Of a stretch of 64,000 nucleotides of DNA, positions 25,230 through 37,229 are shown piece after piece; the stretch's first letter is position 1, and each line of letters begins with the position of its first letter. The notes beneath the pieces are model-generated. The model did not search any database. It had not been told where the DNA came from and saw only the letters and a program-made list of their open reading frames with translations. The DNA is from Crossaster papposus. Its lineage: Eukaryota; Echinodermata; Asteroidea; Velatida; Solasteridae. A program made the position numbers and the translations under genes. The stretch spans positions 186,001-250,000 of the forward strand of contig JBAIAA010000318.1 in the NCBI GenBank assembly GCA_037893245.1, written 5' to 3'.

Positions 25230-25300
25230 TGTAGCCGAGTCAGTAGAGCACCAGAACAGTAATTCATAGGTCCCAGGTTCAAGTCCCACTCCAGTCAATT
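25230..25300 (+). mobile_element. tRNA-derived SINE head
   Basis: The A-box-like GTAGCCGAGTCAGTAGAGC and the B box GGTTCAAGTCC are 40 bases apart, as in a tRNA. The acceptor stem does not pair, so this is a SINE head and not a working tRNA gene. The 3' limit is unclear. Confidence 0.6.
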
Positions 25301-25694
25301 GTTTTGTTCAATTCTGAAGAAAAAAAATTATAACGCACTACTAGTAAGTTTCCATTATAGCTTAATTGAAAAGACTTTGTTGTCCTTTGACATAATTGGC
25401 TCATTATCTCTAATAGGTGCTGTCTTGAGCCAATTTACCGTGTATCTGTATCATAACAACCTAGGTTTTATTCATGTGTAATTTTGAAGCGACAGTGACG
25501 CTGGACATGTAAATGCTTTACCCGTGAAACAAAGAAATAAACTTGTCTTTATTGTTACCAGGGATTACTTTCCCCCTTCTCTTTTTTTAAATGATTTTAT
25601 GTTTAACATTTTGTCTGCACTGCACTTTTTGTGATGATTGGTTACGATTGCCTTTTTTTCTGTGTAAATAAGTCTCGCATATTGTTTAAGGACA

Positions 25695-25834
25695 CGTTTG
25701 GGAATACGCGGTTCTAGATTTCGAACCAGTGTGGGCAAATATCAGGCTGAATACTGTTTACAATTTTTAATTTGCCCCGTATTCCGAGATTTGCCAACTT
25801 GGATTCGAAATCTAGAACCGCGTATTCCCAAACG
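25695..25834. mobile_element. 140-bp hairpin MITE
   Basis: Perfect ends of about 31 bp: CGTTTGGGAATACGCGGTTC with its continuation, and the reverse complement at the right. The arms are nearly unmutated, which suggests recent movement or conversion. No clear target duplication is visible. Confidence 0.75.
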
Positions 25835-26520
25835 ATATGCGTATTCCCATTTGGACGGGTATCATGCTAAACCGCAATGTCGCGTTGCGGAAAACTCCGT
25901 TCAAGATGGAAAAAACTAAATATTCAAACCTAGTTTTGTTTATCACTTGCTGGGTTTGCTCTTTCGAAAACACATGATTCAAAGAGATCACAGTCTCCTT
26001 TTTTATACAAACCATTTTTTTGAGTTTGGAAAAACTCATCTTCACTGTTAAATTTGTCCTGAAAACCATCCTTTCCTTAATGACTAACGAAACGGAGCGT
26101 CTGTATTTAAGTTTAAATGTTGAGCTTGTCATTCCAATTTTGTTTGGTTTCGGGGGTTTATTAAATCACGGATATTCTTATGAATGAACTCATCAAAATA
26201 AAAAAGCCCCTAATGTCAGTATTTATCGGTAATTTCCGTTTTTTGATCGTCCCTCTGTCGCGGGTCACCGCTCATGAATAATGCATTTTATTTAATCTAG
26301 TGTTGAAAATGGCACATGCGCACAACTGTATGTCGCTATACACAATGGCAGAAACAGCGGTGGTGTACGGTGATCAGACATTACGATATTAAACTCTACA
26401 CGCTCTTACTAGTCGGCAGTCCTCGGAGTTTGGCTTTTAGTTTTATCATTTGTTAACCTCGCATTTTACTATGAGAAGGATGATGATGAACGTTTGCCCA
26501 GTGATCCCCAAGACCTAAAC

Positions 26521-26700
26521 ATGGAAATATTGTCGTGGACAAGGTGCCAAACCAAACGCACCGACGCTGACGCTCCGAAACTAGGCCTACCGTCAAGGAA
26601 CGCAATTTGTCGGCGTCGGCTCCCTATGATCGCGCTGGTCACATCGCTCTTTCTGTACGCGGTTTTAAACACGATGTTGATGTCACGTGAAGTCGTAAAG
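26521..26700 (+). CDS. Signal-anchor exon, possible first exon of the NXPE-like gene
   Basis: A 60-codon open exon from ATG to a donor (AAAG then GTAGAA), ending in phase 0. It encodes about 36 mostly polar, basic residues (RCQTKR, CRRR), then one hydrophobic span (LPMIALVTSLFLYAVLNTML), then a short lumenal piece. That is the layout of a type II membrane protein start. The NXPE-like exon at 54,901 lacks such a start, begins in phase 0 and is on the same strand. Joining them is therefore possible, but it needs a 28-kb intron and is inference. A 15-codon upstream frame starts at 26,471 and ends two bases before this ATG, which could dampen translation. Confidence 0.45.
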
Positions 26701-26759
26701 GTAGAATAACATGTCCTTTGTTCTTCTTTTCTTTTTCGACTTGAAGTTTGTATGGGCAC

Positions 26760-27700
26760 TACCTGATACAATATTAGTTTTGGGGGTTATGCATTTACAT
26801 TATGTTTCCGCTTATTTGCAATTCTTATTGTATATTGTTGAAATTGAATAGAAATGAAATGAAAACATTCAGACTTGCGTGGGTGGTCACGTTGTGCTTG
26901 ACTGCTTATCGAAAAAACACATCTAGCATCGTTCACAATAATGCTACTCTTCACCTGCAGTTTTTAATATCAACACCTTTTTTAACTATAGCTCTTATTT
27001 ACAGAAAGATTTATTTACCCAAAAGTGGGTTGTATGAATAAATTAAATTGTCTTGTAATATACATGTACAAGTTTTCACGTATATGCCGTAGCATCTGTA
27101 GGCCTATATGAATAAAAAATAAAAGCAAATGGTTTAAGTATATACTATATACTTAAACTATAAGCAATACTCTTTACTCTCTAGCATTTGATAGAATATT
27201 ATTATTTGTTCCGTTCGGTATGAATAAAATAAGAAAGAGTCGAGCTATCTTGAAAAAATAAAAGCATACTAGTATGCAAAGGAGCTTTTATATAATATGT
27301 GGTTTGGCAGGAAAGGTATACGTGGAAGAGGGAATGTTTAGGATAAAAATACAAGCAGGTGTACTGGGTTTGAAGAACGAAATGAGACGTGGATGACAGA
27401 TCATTTCTTGCAACATTATGGGGTTGGAAAGACAGTATGGATTTCTGAACAATAGAAAACACACTTTCCTACTTAAATCACCTGGAAACTGTTTTTTTTC
27501 ATGGCGATTACACATCGTGTCATCGGTGAAATCGCCATAAAAATAATTCCAATCGGGGCCCGATTAAGCCACCTACAAAAACGCCTCTAAATTCACTGTA
27601 GTTGAATTATCCGATTTTAAGCGGAAATGTATATCATGGGCCTCAGAAAATAGTGATTTCAGGGCCATATACTTTTAGTTCTATGCAATTGATAGGGTTA
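26760..27700. other. No gene recognised
   Basis: AT-rich sequence with a short palindrome (TTTAAGTATATACTATATACTTAAA-like at 27,132-27,158). No exon chain. Confidence 0.35.
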
Positions 27701-27719
27701 AATGATTCTTGTCAATTAC

Positions 27720-27949
27720 CACTGCCCCACAAAAGTCCTTGCCACAATGGGCTCCCCAGCCTTGACACGGGGGCTGATGATGTTTTTAAAGAAGCCCACG
27801 GGTTTTGGGTCTGAAATGGCACCTCCGGATAAAGTCATGCGGACCTCAAAGTTACCGCCATTTAGTGCGAGTGCCTGGTTCGTTATAGCCTTGGTCAAGG
27901 CGCGTTCGTTGTTATCCGTCCAGAAATACACGCCACGCGCGCCCCGCAT
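27720..27949 (-). CDS. Unrecognised first exon, divergent from the RecQ-like exon
   Basis: A 230-base open exon with ATG at 27,949 and a plausible donor at its end (CAGTG then GTAATT). It encodes about 76 residues, beginning MRGARGVYFWTDNNERALTK. Codon choice and composition look coding, with CpG-rich sequence around the start. I recognise no family. Its start is 248 bases from the RecQ-like start on the other strand, so the two may share one promoter region. Downstream exons were not found. Confidence 0.4.
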
Positions 27950-28197
27950 ATGCTGCTAGCTCGTGCTCCCCGTGCAAAGATACAGCGCGAACACCGACCT
28001 CATACGGCCACCATTTTATGCAAATCAAATGAAGCTACTTTTTCGCCTTGGATCAACGGTTTTTGAAATCTTATGTTTTTCCTATATTTTGCGCCACATT
28101 TCTAGCGCATGACCTCGTATGCGAATACAGATAAGTACGGGCTAAGATGTGGAGTGTCCAATCACAACGCGGTTGAGCCCCGACGTCATCAAATTTG

Positions 28198-28439
28198 ATG
28201 CAGTTACTTATTCAGCGATATTTTGATATTCAGCGTCGTCTGTCGTCCGAAGATCTGTCGTGTTGTTTGAATTCTGCAGCGAAAATATTACCCCTCGAAG
28301 ATTTTAGACCCGAGCAGCAAAAGGCCTTAGAATCCTTTCTTCGTGGTCACGATGTTTTTGTGAATTTGCCGACAGGTTATGGGAAATCCGTCATTTTTCA
28401 GGCAGCTCAATTTTGCTCAGAGCTCGCACGTACGGCCAG
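28198..28439 (+). CDS. RecQ-like helicase, N-terminal exon (partial)
   Basis: ATG at 28,198 opens about 80 codons. They contain FRPEQQKALESFLRGHDVFV, the RecQ motif 0 that binds adenine, and LPTGYGKS, the Walker A box for ATP. Both are in the order and spacing of superfamily 2 RecQ helicases (ATP-driven 3'-5' DNA unwinding in the nucleus). The exon ends at a donor-like CCAG|GTACTC. No exon with DEAH or the later helicase motifs is seen in the following 2.5 kb. Either the intron is long or this is a truncated copy. RecQ-like genes often multiply in genomes rich in DNA transposons, so it need not be a core host helicase. Confidence 0.6.
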
Positions 28440-28619
28440 GTACTCAGCGTTTTTCAGCGTGTTTGGTCAGTTTCTTATCGCCACATAATCGGCATTATAC
28501 CAGGCATGCTGGTCTGTGCGTTATCGCCACATTGTATGGTCCAAGCATGGTCCAACGCTGTGGGGAGGGGGCACGTTTACGGCTGCAGAACGTAATGTTC
28601 GCAATATCGTAATTTAAAC

Positions 28620-29990
28620 AAGGACAAGTGTCTTATATCCTCAATAACTCCTATAATTATTTTCTTGGCAACATTCAGCCCGCAAGGCATTTAATTATCA
28701 GAGTTCCGCGTTTTACCGAGGCAAGTTTTTTAGCTGAATTAGATGCGTGTAATATAATGTAGGGCTGAGTTCGACACGTTTCAATAGAGTCGCGGCCTTC
28801 TCCAGTCGCCGCGGTTGAAAACTCAAAACTAAGCCGCTAAACACAACTAGTTTTGACCATAACATTTTCAACATTCAAGCAAATACCAAGCAAAACGAGC
28901 GAAAATAACTGCGACCCTCACCAATCAAATCTTCATGTGTAATTCCTACAAGCCTTCGTAAAAATCACTCAACTTTCTCCGATAAAATATTATGTCAACG
29001 ATGGCGGTGTTCGTAAACACTTGCGAGTTGCCAGCAAGCTATGACCTTTCACCGCTAGCTCAAATTATGCAGTTTTTACACAACGATCGACCAATAAGAA
29101 AACGACTATAAAGGTCAGCTTAATCTATTAGCATAATAAGCACCGCACCCAAAACCTCAATTTAACCATTGATCCATGCGTTGCGTAATGTATTGTCTCT
29201 ATTTTGAAATGGGCCAAAAATACGCAACAAAAGCAATTAAGCCCACGCGCAGGTTAATAATGGGCAAAAACGGCCCGTCTTTGTTTGGTCGGATAAAGAT
29301 ATTTGACAATTAAGAACATGTCCTTTCGCATAGCTTGTTTCAACAATGGCGCCTTTTCCAATCATTTTGTCTATCTCTTCACGGACAAGACAAGTTGCAT
29401 GTAGTGAAAATGTGATTTCACCAGGTTGGTTACGCTGCGAGAGCCATTTGGCGTGGGGTCCGGGTCTCGCTTAATTTTTGGATTCTAGATGCTCTGTGGT
29501 GCACTCCGAGGCATTTTCTGGCCACTTTCCCCCGAATTTTTGAGCTGAAAATGCGTGCACGGGACGTTTCTGACCGGACACTGCGGGGTACTTACAGACA
29601 AACAGTTGTCTCCTCGTCCAAGGCCCCGCCTAGCAGTATGATATCGACTTGGTCAGACATTAAAGTCTCTTTAACTTTAACTTAAAAAAACCAGACGAGT
29701 GAAAACGAAACGTGGCAAAAGAGATGGTGTTCGGTGTAACGGCGTTCCACTACATGTTTTTTTTATACTTGTATTTCATATCATATAATCTAATTTCCGC
29801 TCTAAATTTTCTGTACGCCCATTTACACCTTTGCGGTCTAGCTCATTAACTTTGTGGTAGAGTTGATCCGTTAATGTGTACACAAAAGTTGTGGTCCAGT
29901 CCTCTCCTAAACGCTCGCCGTTATATATGCTAGGTTCTGCTAGGTTCCCACTGTCGTGCGATCCGTTACGAACGCCACGATTGGCCATTT
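28620..29990. other. No gene recognised
   Basis: Mixed-composition sequence with stops in all frames. I could not find the missing helicase exons here. Confidence 0.35.
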
Positions 29991-30039
29991 GTAGCTGATC
30001 GTGGAATTTTCGTTTTCTTTTCTGAAATTTCACGTTTTG

Positions 30040-30310
30040 ATACGAGTTGATGCGAGTCGATACGTTCTGGTACGATTTGGTACGCTTGGATGCGATATAG
30101 TCACGATTGGTCAATTTCAGGTGACACGATCTGCAGGATCTGGTCTCCCATTCAGATACGATCAGATACGTTCCGATAGGATTGTCCCGATTGAGTCCCC
30201 GATTGGGTCCCGATCTGACACGATCAGCACGATCGGGGTCCCCGATTTGGGACAATCTGGTACGTTCCGATACGTTCCGATACGTTCCGATACGTTCCGA
30301 TACGATCATC
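30040..30310. repeat. Degenerate ~10-bp repeat (GATACGTTCC)
   Basis: Units such as GATACGATCAG and CGATACGTTC recur throughout and become exact at 30,260-30,305 (four copies of GATACGTTCC). The frames on both strands are repeat by-products. Confidence 0.75.
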
Positions 30311-31000
30311 ACGGACTGATGCGCTCTGTTGCGATCACATATGATTGTGGTCGTGATGTCTTTGACTCATCCATTCCGTTACATGGGGAGTTCTTCTCAA
30401 TACTTTAGGAACATGTTTCTAGATCTGGTGATGTTTAACGACCAACACACTCAGCTAGGTCAATTGCGTGTTGCAATAAAATATATCATTGTGATACACT
30501 TGATTTATTTGAGTTATGTATGCTCTATTATTACCTTTGTAATGTTACACAATACAAATTACGAACCCTTGAAGTAATGAGAATGAGCTACGTAAACAAG
30601 AATAGTAGCTAAACACCTCTTTTAACCGCACGTGTTGTACGAGGTCTGTGAAGGTGGTTTAAAAACACTGCCGGCGTACACACGTTCGTGCTATTAGCGC
30701 ACGACCGAGAAACCGAATTTAATATCGGAGGAAACGAAGTTAATATCACAAAAACAATACAGTTTGATGAGGAAGATTAAGTTAAACATAACTATAACAA
30801 GAATTACATGTTTACGCCAAGTTTGAATGCTAAACAGACCTATTTTGGGGAAAAGATACAAGACATTCGTGTAAGAAGATGCAATGCAGTGCAAAGTCCA
30901 TGGGATATGTCGGACAAGTATTTTCAAGATTTTTACTTTTTTATTTATTTTTTTATTTATTTATTTTTTTATTTTTTTTTTGGGGGGGGGAGGATAATTC

Positions 31001-31497
31001 TACGAAAGCCCAATCGTGCCACTGAAGTATATATTATTAGCGGAACTAATCCGTAATAACGGATTAGTAATTCGTTATAACGAATTACTAATCCGTTATT
31101 ACGAATTACTAATCCGTTATTACGAATTACTAATCCGTTATAACGAGTTAATAATCCGTTTGAACGAATTACTGATTCGTAATAACGAATTAGTATTTCG
31201 TTAAAACGAATTAGTAATCCGTTATGATGTGGAATTATACGAAAGCCCAATCGTGCCACTGAAGTATATATTATTAGAGGGAACTAATCCGTAATAACGG
31301 ATTAATAATTCGTTATAACGAATTACTAATCCGTTATTACGAATTACTAATCCGTTATTACGAATTACTAATCCGTTATAACGAGTTAATAATCCGTTTG
31401 AACGAATTACTGATTCGTAATAACGAATTAGTATTTCGTTAAAACGAATTAGTAATCCGTTTAAACGAATTAATAATTTGTTATTACGAATAATAAA
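31001..31497. repeat. Left end: duplicated terminal repeat with AATTCG arrays
   Basis: Two copies of a ~227-bp end unit, starting TACGAAAGCCC at 31,001 and 31,238. Each carries short palindromes of the form CGTTATAACG and CGTAATAACG alternating with AATTAGTAAT or AATTACTAAT. They are separated by GTTATGATGTGGAATTA, which is the reverse complement of the sequence just outside the right end. The arrays are likely transposase binding sites by analogy with other elements. Confidence 0.8.
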
Positions 31498-32061
31498 GCT
31501 GTGCGCGGCCGATGTCACGATCAACCCGAGTATAGGGTTGTCTATAACCAGTGTAGTGTGCATAGTAGTAGTCATGGAACCAGGACTATGTGATCTGTTT
31601 ATTCGACATTACTTTCATCTTGGCTGGAATTATGATGAAATACTGGGATCTCTGTTGCTTAACCACAACATTTTGATAAGTAAACGGACTTTGAAAAGAA
31701 AATTACGAAATCTTGGTTTATTTTGCCGAAAACACCATGCTGCTGTTTTTGACGTAGCTCGATTTCTTGAGACTGAGCTACAGCAATCAGGTAACTTACA
31801 TGGCTATCGATGGATGCATCTTGAATGCATTCAAAATGGGCTCAGCATTGACAGAGAAACGGTATGCTTGCTTCTAGGAATTTTAGATCAACAAGGCGTA
31901 GAACTGAGAAGACGTAAAAGATTACAAAGGCGACTGTATAGAGTTAGGGGACCAAATTTTATTTGGCATATTGATTCCTATGATAAATTAACTCTATATG
32001 GAATATGCATCAACGGATGTATTGATGGGTTTTCTAGGCGTATAATGTGGGTAGAAGCATA

Positions 32062-35000
32062 TAGTCCGGGAGCCCAGCCAGGTTTAATCATAATTTTGAG
32101 TGCAAAAGGTTTGAAGCGTGGGATATGTAGAGGTGACTGGGACAACTGCAAAATGGGTTTTCTTAAGTTTGGCGAGTGGTGCGTTGGGAGGGGGGAACCC
32201 CTGACAGACCCCCAAAAAATCGATTTAATCATAATCTTGAGTGCAAACATAATTTCTTCATAAGTCGAAAGTTTGTCGTGTACTGAATAGGATTTGTATA
32301 CTTAAGAAAATTATAATTGGTGCTAAGTACATTTAAGAAGGTCTCTAATTAGTGCTAATTATACGTTTGATCATAATTTTGAGTGCAAGGATAAAACAAG
32401 TGCCAATGTGTAGCTGACACCTGTCTGGAGTAAAATTCGCCACTTAAGAAAGTTTCAAGTGGTGCCATCCCTAATTAAGAAAGGGCCAAAGGTCATCATA
32501 AGTCATTAAACACTAATAATTATAACATTGAGTGCAACTTGCATTTATGTGTATATCAACAGATTATCGTAGACCGATCACTGATCACAAGCTTAAGAAC
32601 ATGATATATAATGCAAAGTCTAATTAAGAAGGTCTGTAATTAGTGCTAATTACACGTTTAATGTGTAGCTGACACCTTGCTGGAGCAAAATCCGCCACTT
32701 AAAAAAGTTTCAAGTGGTGCAATCCCTAATTAAGAAAGGGTCAAAGGTCATTAAAACTAAAAGTTAATAAACACCGATAATTATAATGTTGAGTGCAACT
32801 TGCATTTCTATGTGGATCAACCGTTTATTATGGACCAATCACTGATTACACGGCGCAATGTCCGATCAAATTGTCCAAATAATAAATGATTATAATAATA
32901 ATTGAAATCATAAAACGAGCGTCAAAGTGTACATGTACTTTACCAAACGCAGGAATAAAACCCACCACATAAGAAATATTACAAACAGTCATGAAGTTGA
33001 TTGCAATTGCCTGTACCCTCTCAAACACGAATGGGTGTAAATATGAAATACGTTAAAATAAGGGAATATGAGATCACCGGAGCTTATAATTTTAGGAACT
33101 TAACTTCTTAGTAGTTTTTAAGCTCAAACAAGGTTTGCATTAAAGTAGACAACAGTCAATACTGAGAACTTTATTGTAATGATATCATTAGCATTGGGTG
33201 ATGAGCTGCTTTGGAGTACGACGTTACGTTACGTTGTTCCTTAGTACAGTAGCTCGAAAGCGAAATTCCTAAACTTATGCAGCAGCGCGATCGTGTAAAC
33301 AAAATTGCAAAGCGCACAGGCTCACAAATCCATTGGGATTAATACAAAGACCTGTGGCACAATGTTAACTAATGCAATCCGCAGTAAAAAGAGTGAACAC
33401 TCGCACATCCGCCTTAGAAGAAATCAAAAGCAATTCTCCTATGATGTGGAAAACTCTGCAGGAGGTACTCTAATGAGCAGACAACTGAACTGTAACAAAT
33501 TCGATTACTTCCCCCAAAATTGATATTGACGATTCCGCCGACATTGCTGACACATTAAATAAACACGTTTTAACAATCGGCAAGCGTACTGCTGGTAATT
33601 ACCCTTTGCGTGAACTTGAAATAGATGACAATACTACCTTCAAGTCAACATTGGATATTTTCTGCCTTGTACCAATAAGCATACATTTAGTTTTGGTGGC
33701 GTTTAATGCTATAGATTGTTTCTTACGTACCAGTTGTGAAAACTATAACAGCTGTGTTTAAGCTGCTTTCTATTATATTAATGTTTGAGGAGCCACACGT
33801 TAATGTGGAGTCATCAGCTTACATAAATAAGTTGCAGTTTGGGGATATACAAAATGGAAGATCACTAGTATAAACAATGAATAAAAGTGGACCTAGTGTC
33901 GACCCCTGCGGAAAACCAGTGTTTACGGACAGGAAATTTGATATTTACAGACTGACTACGATCACTTAGGTATGACTTTAATAAACCATGATTACATCAG
34001 AAGATGCCATGATTAACACAATCAAATACTTTACTGAGATATATAAACACACTGCCTGTGCCTGTAATTTCTCTATTCTCCATGGCCTCAAAACACTTGT
34101 TTCTTAAGTCGTGTATAGGGTGCTTTCAGTTGAGTGCAGGGGTCTAAATCCTGACTGGCAACTAGGAATCAGATTGTTTTCATCAAGGTATCTATATACC
34201 GGTGTGCACCTATCTTTCAAAAATCTTAGAGATGATTGGCAGTAAAGAAATAGGCCGATAGTTACCTGTACTACACTTACATCCTCCCTTGTTAATTGGT
34301 GTTACATGTACTAATGCATGTTTCCAATTTTTAGGGTATCGCTCACATCTTATAGACATGTTAAAAATACAAGTTAAATATTTATTGATATAAGGTGAAG
34401 CAATTTTAACACTTCATCCAGACCTGTTGCTTTCCCAACCGACATGCCGATAGATGATATTTGCTTTTGAACAAACTCTTCTATAACATTAGGTACGGTA
34501 CTATGCATTCTTTATCAAGAGAATAATTGATAGATGTATTGTCATCTATTTCAAGTTCACACAAAGGGTAATTACTAGCAGTACGCTTGCCGATTGTTAA
34601 AAAGTGTTTATTTAATGTAGGCCCTATCACTTTATCAGCAATGTCGGCGGAATCGTCAATATTTCACCCTTTGGGGAAGTAATCAAATTTAGTACAGTTC
34701 AGTTGTCTGCTCATTAGGGAGTGAGTACCTCCTTCAGAGCTTTCCACATCATAAGTGAATTGCTTTTGATTTCTTCTAAGACGGATATGCGAGTGTTCAC
34801 TCTTTTTACTGCGGATTGCATTAGTTAACATTGTGCCGCAGGTCTTTGTATGAATCCCAATGGATTTGTGAGCCTGTGCGCTTTGCAATTTTGTTTACAC
34901 GATCGCGCTGTTGCATAAATTTAGGAATTTCGCTATCGAGCCACTGTACTAAGGCACAACGTAACGTAACTTCGTACTCCAAAGCAGCTCATCACCCAAT

Positions 35001-36137
35001 GCTAATGATATCATTACAATAAAGTTCTCAGTATTGACTGTTGTCTACTTTAATGCAAACCTTGTTTGAGCTTAAAAACTACTAAGAAGTTAAGTTCCTA
35101 AAATTATAAGCTCCGGTGATCTCATATTCCCTTATTTTAACGTATTTCATATTTACACCCATTCGTGTTTGAGAGGGTAAAGGCAATTGCAATCAACTTC
35201 AAGACTGTTTGTAATATTTCTTATGTTGTGGGTTTTATTCCTGCGTTTGGTAAAGTACATGTACACTTTGACGCTCGTTTTATGATTTCAATTATTATTA
35301 TAATCATTTATTATTCGGACATTTTGATCGGACATTGCGCCGTGTATCAGTGATTGGTCCATAATAAACGGTTGATCCACATAGAAATGCAAGTTGCACT
35401 CAACATTATAATTATCGGTGTTTATTAACTTTTCGTTTTAATGGCCTTTGACCCTTTCTTAATTAGGGATTGCACCACTTGAAACTTTTTTAAGTGGCGG
35501 ATTTTGCTCCAGCAAGGTGTCAGCTACACATTAAACGTGTAATTAGCACTAATTACAGACCTTCTTAATTAGACTTTGCATTATATATCATGTTCTTAAG
35601 CTTGTGATCGGTGATCGGTGATCGGTCTACGATAATCTGTTGATATACACATAAATGCAAGTTGCACTCAACGTTATAATTATTAGTGTTTAATGACTTA
35701 TGATGACCTTTGGCCCTTTCTTAATTAGGGATGGCACCACTTGAAACTTTCTTAAGTGGCGAATTTTACTCCAGCAAGGTGTCAGCTACACATTGACACT
35801 TATTTTATCCTTGCACTCAAAATTATGATCAAACGTGTAATTAGCACTAATTAAAGACATTCTTAAATGTACTTAGCACCAATTATATTTTTCTTAAGTA
35901 TACAAATCATATTCAGTACACGACAAACTTTCGACTTATGAAGAAATTATGTTTGCACTCAAGATTATGATTAAATCGAATTTTTGGGGGTCTGTCAGGG
36001 GCTCCCCCCTCCCAACGCACCACTCGCCAAACTTAAGAAAACCCATTTTACAGTTGTCCCAGTCACCCCTACATATCTCACGCTTCAAACCTTTTGCACT
36101 CAAAATTATGATTAAAACTGGCTGGGCTCCCGGACTA
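32062..36137. mobile_element. 4.1-kb foldback element inserted in the transposase gene
   Basis: Arms of about 1.58 kb are inverted. Outer ends are TAGTCCGGGAGCCCAGCC and its complement. ATA flanks both sides as a 3-bp target duplication, and the interrupted gene reads through when it is removed. Within each arm a segment with TGTAGCTGACACC and TTGAGTGCAACTTGCAT is repeated twice. The inner parts of the arms and the 0.9-kb centre are LINE sequence. Arms are a few percent diverged, so the palindrome is not brand new. Confidence 0.8.
33240..34930 (-). pseudogene. LINE fragment with an inverted partial duplicate
   Basis: On the minus strand, from 34,930 down to about 33,660, an endonuclease-RT linker region (MQQRDRVNKIAKRTG) is followed by the reverse-transcriptase palm. 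GFPQGSTLGPLLFIVYTSDL appears near 33,910, and ADDSTLT about 75 bases on. Several stops and frameshifts are present. The linker region is repeated in reverse at 33,270-33,530 on the plus strand as part of the other arm. It is a dead non-LTR element captured in the foldback. The family was not determined. Confidence 0.7.
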
Positions 36138-37229
36138 ATACACAACGAACAGTGATCCAGCAGTCATTGCCGGATATTATATGAAAGCAGTTTCTGACGA
36201 AAGAGGATGCCCGAGAGTTATTAGGGTTGACAAAGGGACGGAAAATTCCCATATTCGCGAGATGCAGCAATTTCTACGAAGAAACCACCAGGATTCGTTT
36301 GCACAAAGTAAGAGTTTCATGCAGTGGAGCAGTAAAAGTAACCAGAGAATTGAATGTTGGTGGAGCATCCTTCGTAAGCACTGCGCCCAGTTCTGGATGG
36401 ATTTCTTCACAAATCTGAAAGAAGAAGGATTGTTCAACGGTGATTACCTGGACAAATCACTTGTGCAGTTTGCTTTCCTAAAACTAATTCAGGTAGGTTA
36501 CTATGGCCTGCAATTTGTAAGCCCATCCACTACTGGGTGTGAATATTGAACACCCCGAGACGAAAACAAAGTATAAACACAAGAAGTTAGACGGATGAGG
36601 TCCGCCTTGTCATCAGTACAAGTAAATCACAGATTTTGTTATGGCCTTGTTATAAGTTAAATAAGTACAATCCCAACCTGTCCACCACCCCACCAACCTA
36701 AGCTTATCCACCGAAGGTTCACCCTCGAGTAACCAGTATTAAAACACCCTTCATGTTTGTACATTCCAACCCACCATCTTGGCAATTTTATGGTATTTTG
36801 CTTAACTAGTAGAAAAGTTGTTTATTTTTGTTTGCACTCCTGTATTACTGCATAGTACCTCCATGAGTAATTAAGGTACTGATAATAATTTTTTTACTCT
36901 CAAATTCACAGGAAGAATTGGACTCTATTGTACAAGAGTGGAATAACCACACCATCTCCCCATCCAGAAATCGACTTGGACCGTGATGTACACAATGCCG
37001 CAGCTTTACGCAGTTGATGACTATTTGAAACCAGTGCCGGAGGACGAAATAGATGTGTGCAAAAGTGAATGTGTCTTTAAAGACGAGTACCCATGTGATA
37101 AAGATATGTTTGACTTGTGCACCATCATGATGACAGAAATGCAGATGCCTGTGCCGAAGAGTTGTGAAGAAAGCCTTCAGCTTTACACGGCCCTAAGAAC
37201 AATGATCATGGACGCAATAGACTAAACTG

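Larger units (their letters stand above)
31575..37225 (+). pseudogene. Integrase-core transposase, split by a foldback insertion
   Basis: Coding parts: 31575-32058 (from ATG), 36141-36492, intron, 36912-37225 (TAA). The first part holds a helix-turn-helix-like start (GLCDLFIRHYFHLGWNYDEI), RRLYRVRGP and the integrase entry HIDSYDKLTLYGI, with the first Asp, then INGCIDGFSRRIMWVEAY. The second holds RVIRVDKGTENSHI, with the second Asp, and QRIECWWSILRK, with the Glu. The third holds MYTMPQLYAVDDYL and the acidic Cys-rich tail. All three DDE residues survive. Removing the 4.1-kb insertion and one ATA copy makes the reading continuous. The splice GT/AG at 36,493/36,911 is in phase. A second lesion, a frameshift with probable small deletion, lies at about 36,980. 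So this copy is inactive. The family is the integrase-core protein common in fish, cnidarian and invertebrate deuterostome genomes. Confidence 0.8.

Noticed and set aside
25230-25300. Functional tRNA gene
   Set aside because: A and B boxes are good but the acceptor stem does not pair, so it was called a SINE head.
29776-30408. Long overlapping frames on both strands
   Set aside because: Created by the GATACGTTCC repeat; both strands are open and of repeat composition.
30969-31575. Asn/Arg/Leu-rich repeat frames (NNGLVIRYNELL)
   Set aside because: Translations of the AATTCG palindrome arrays at the transposon end.
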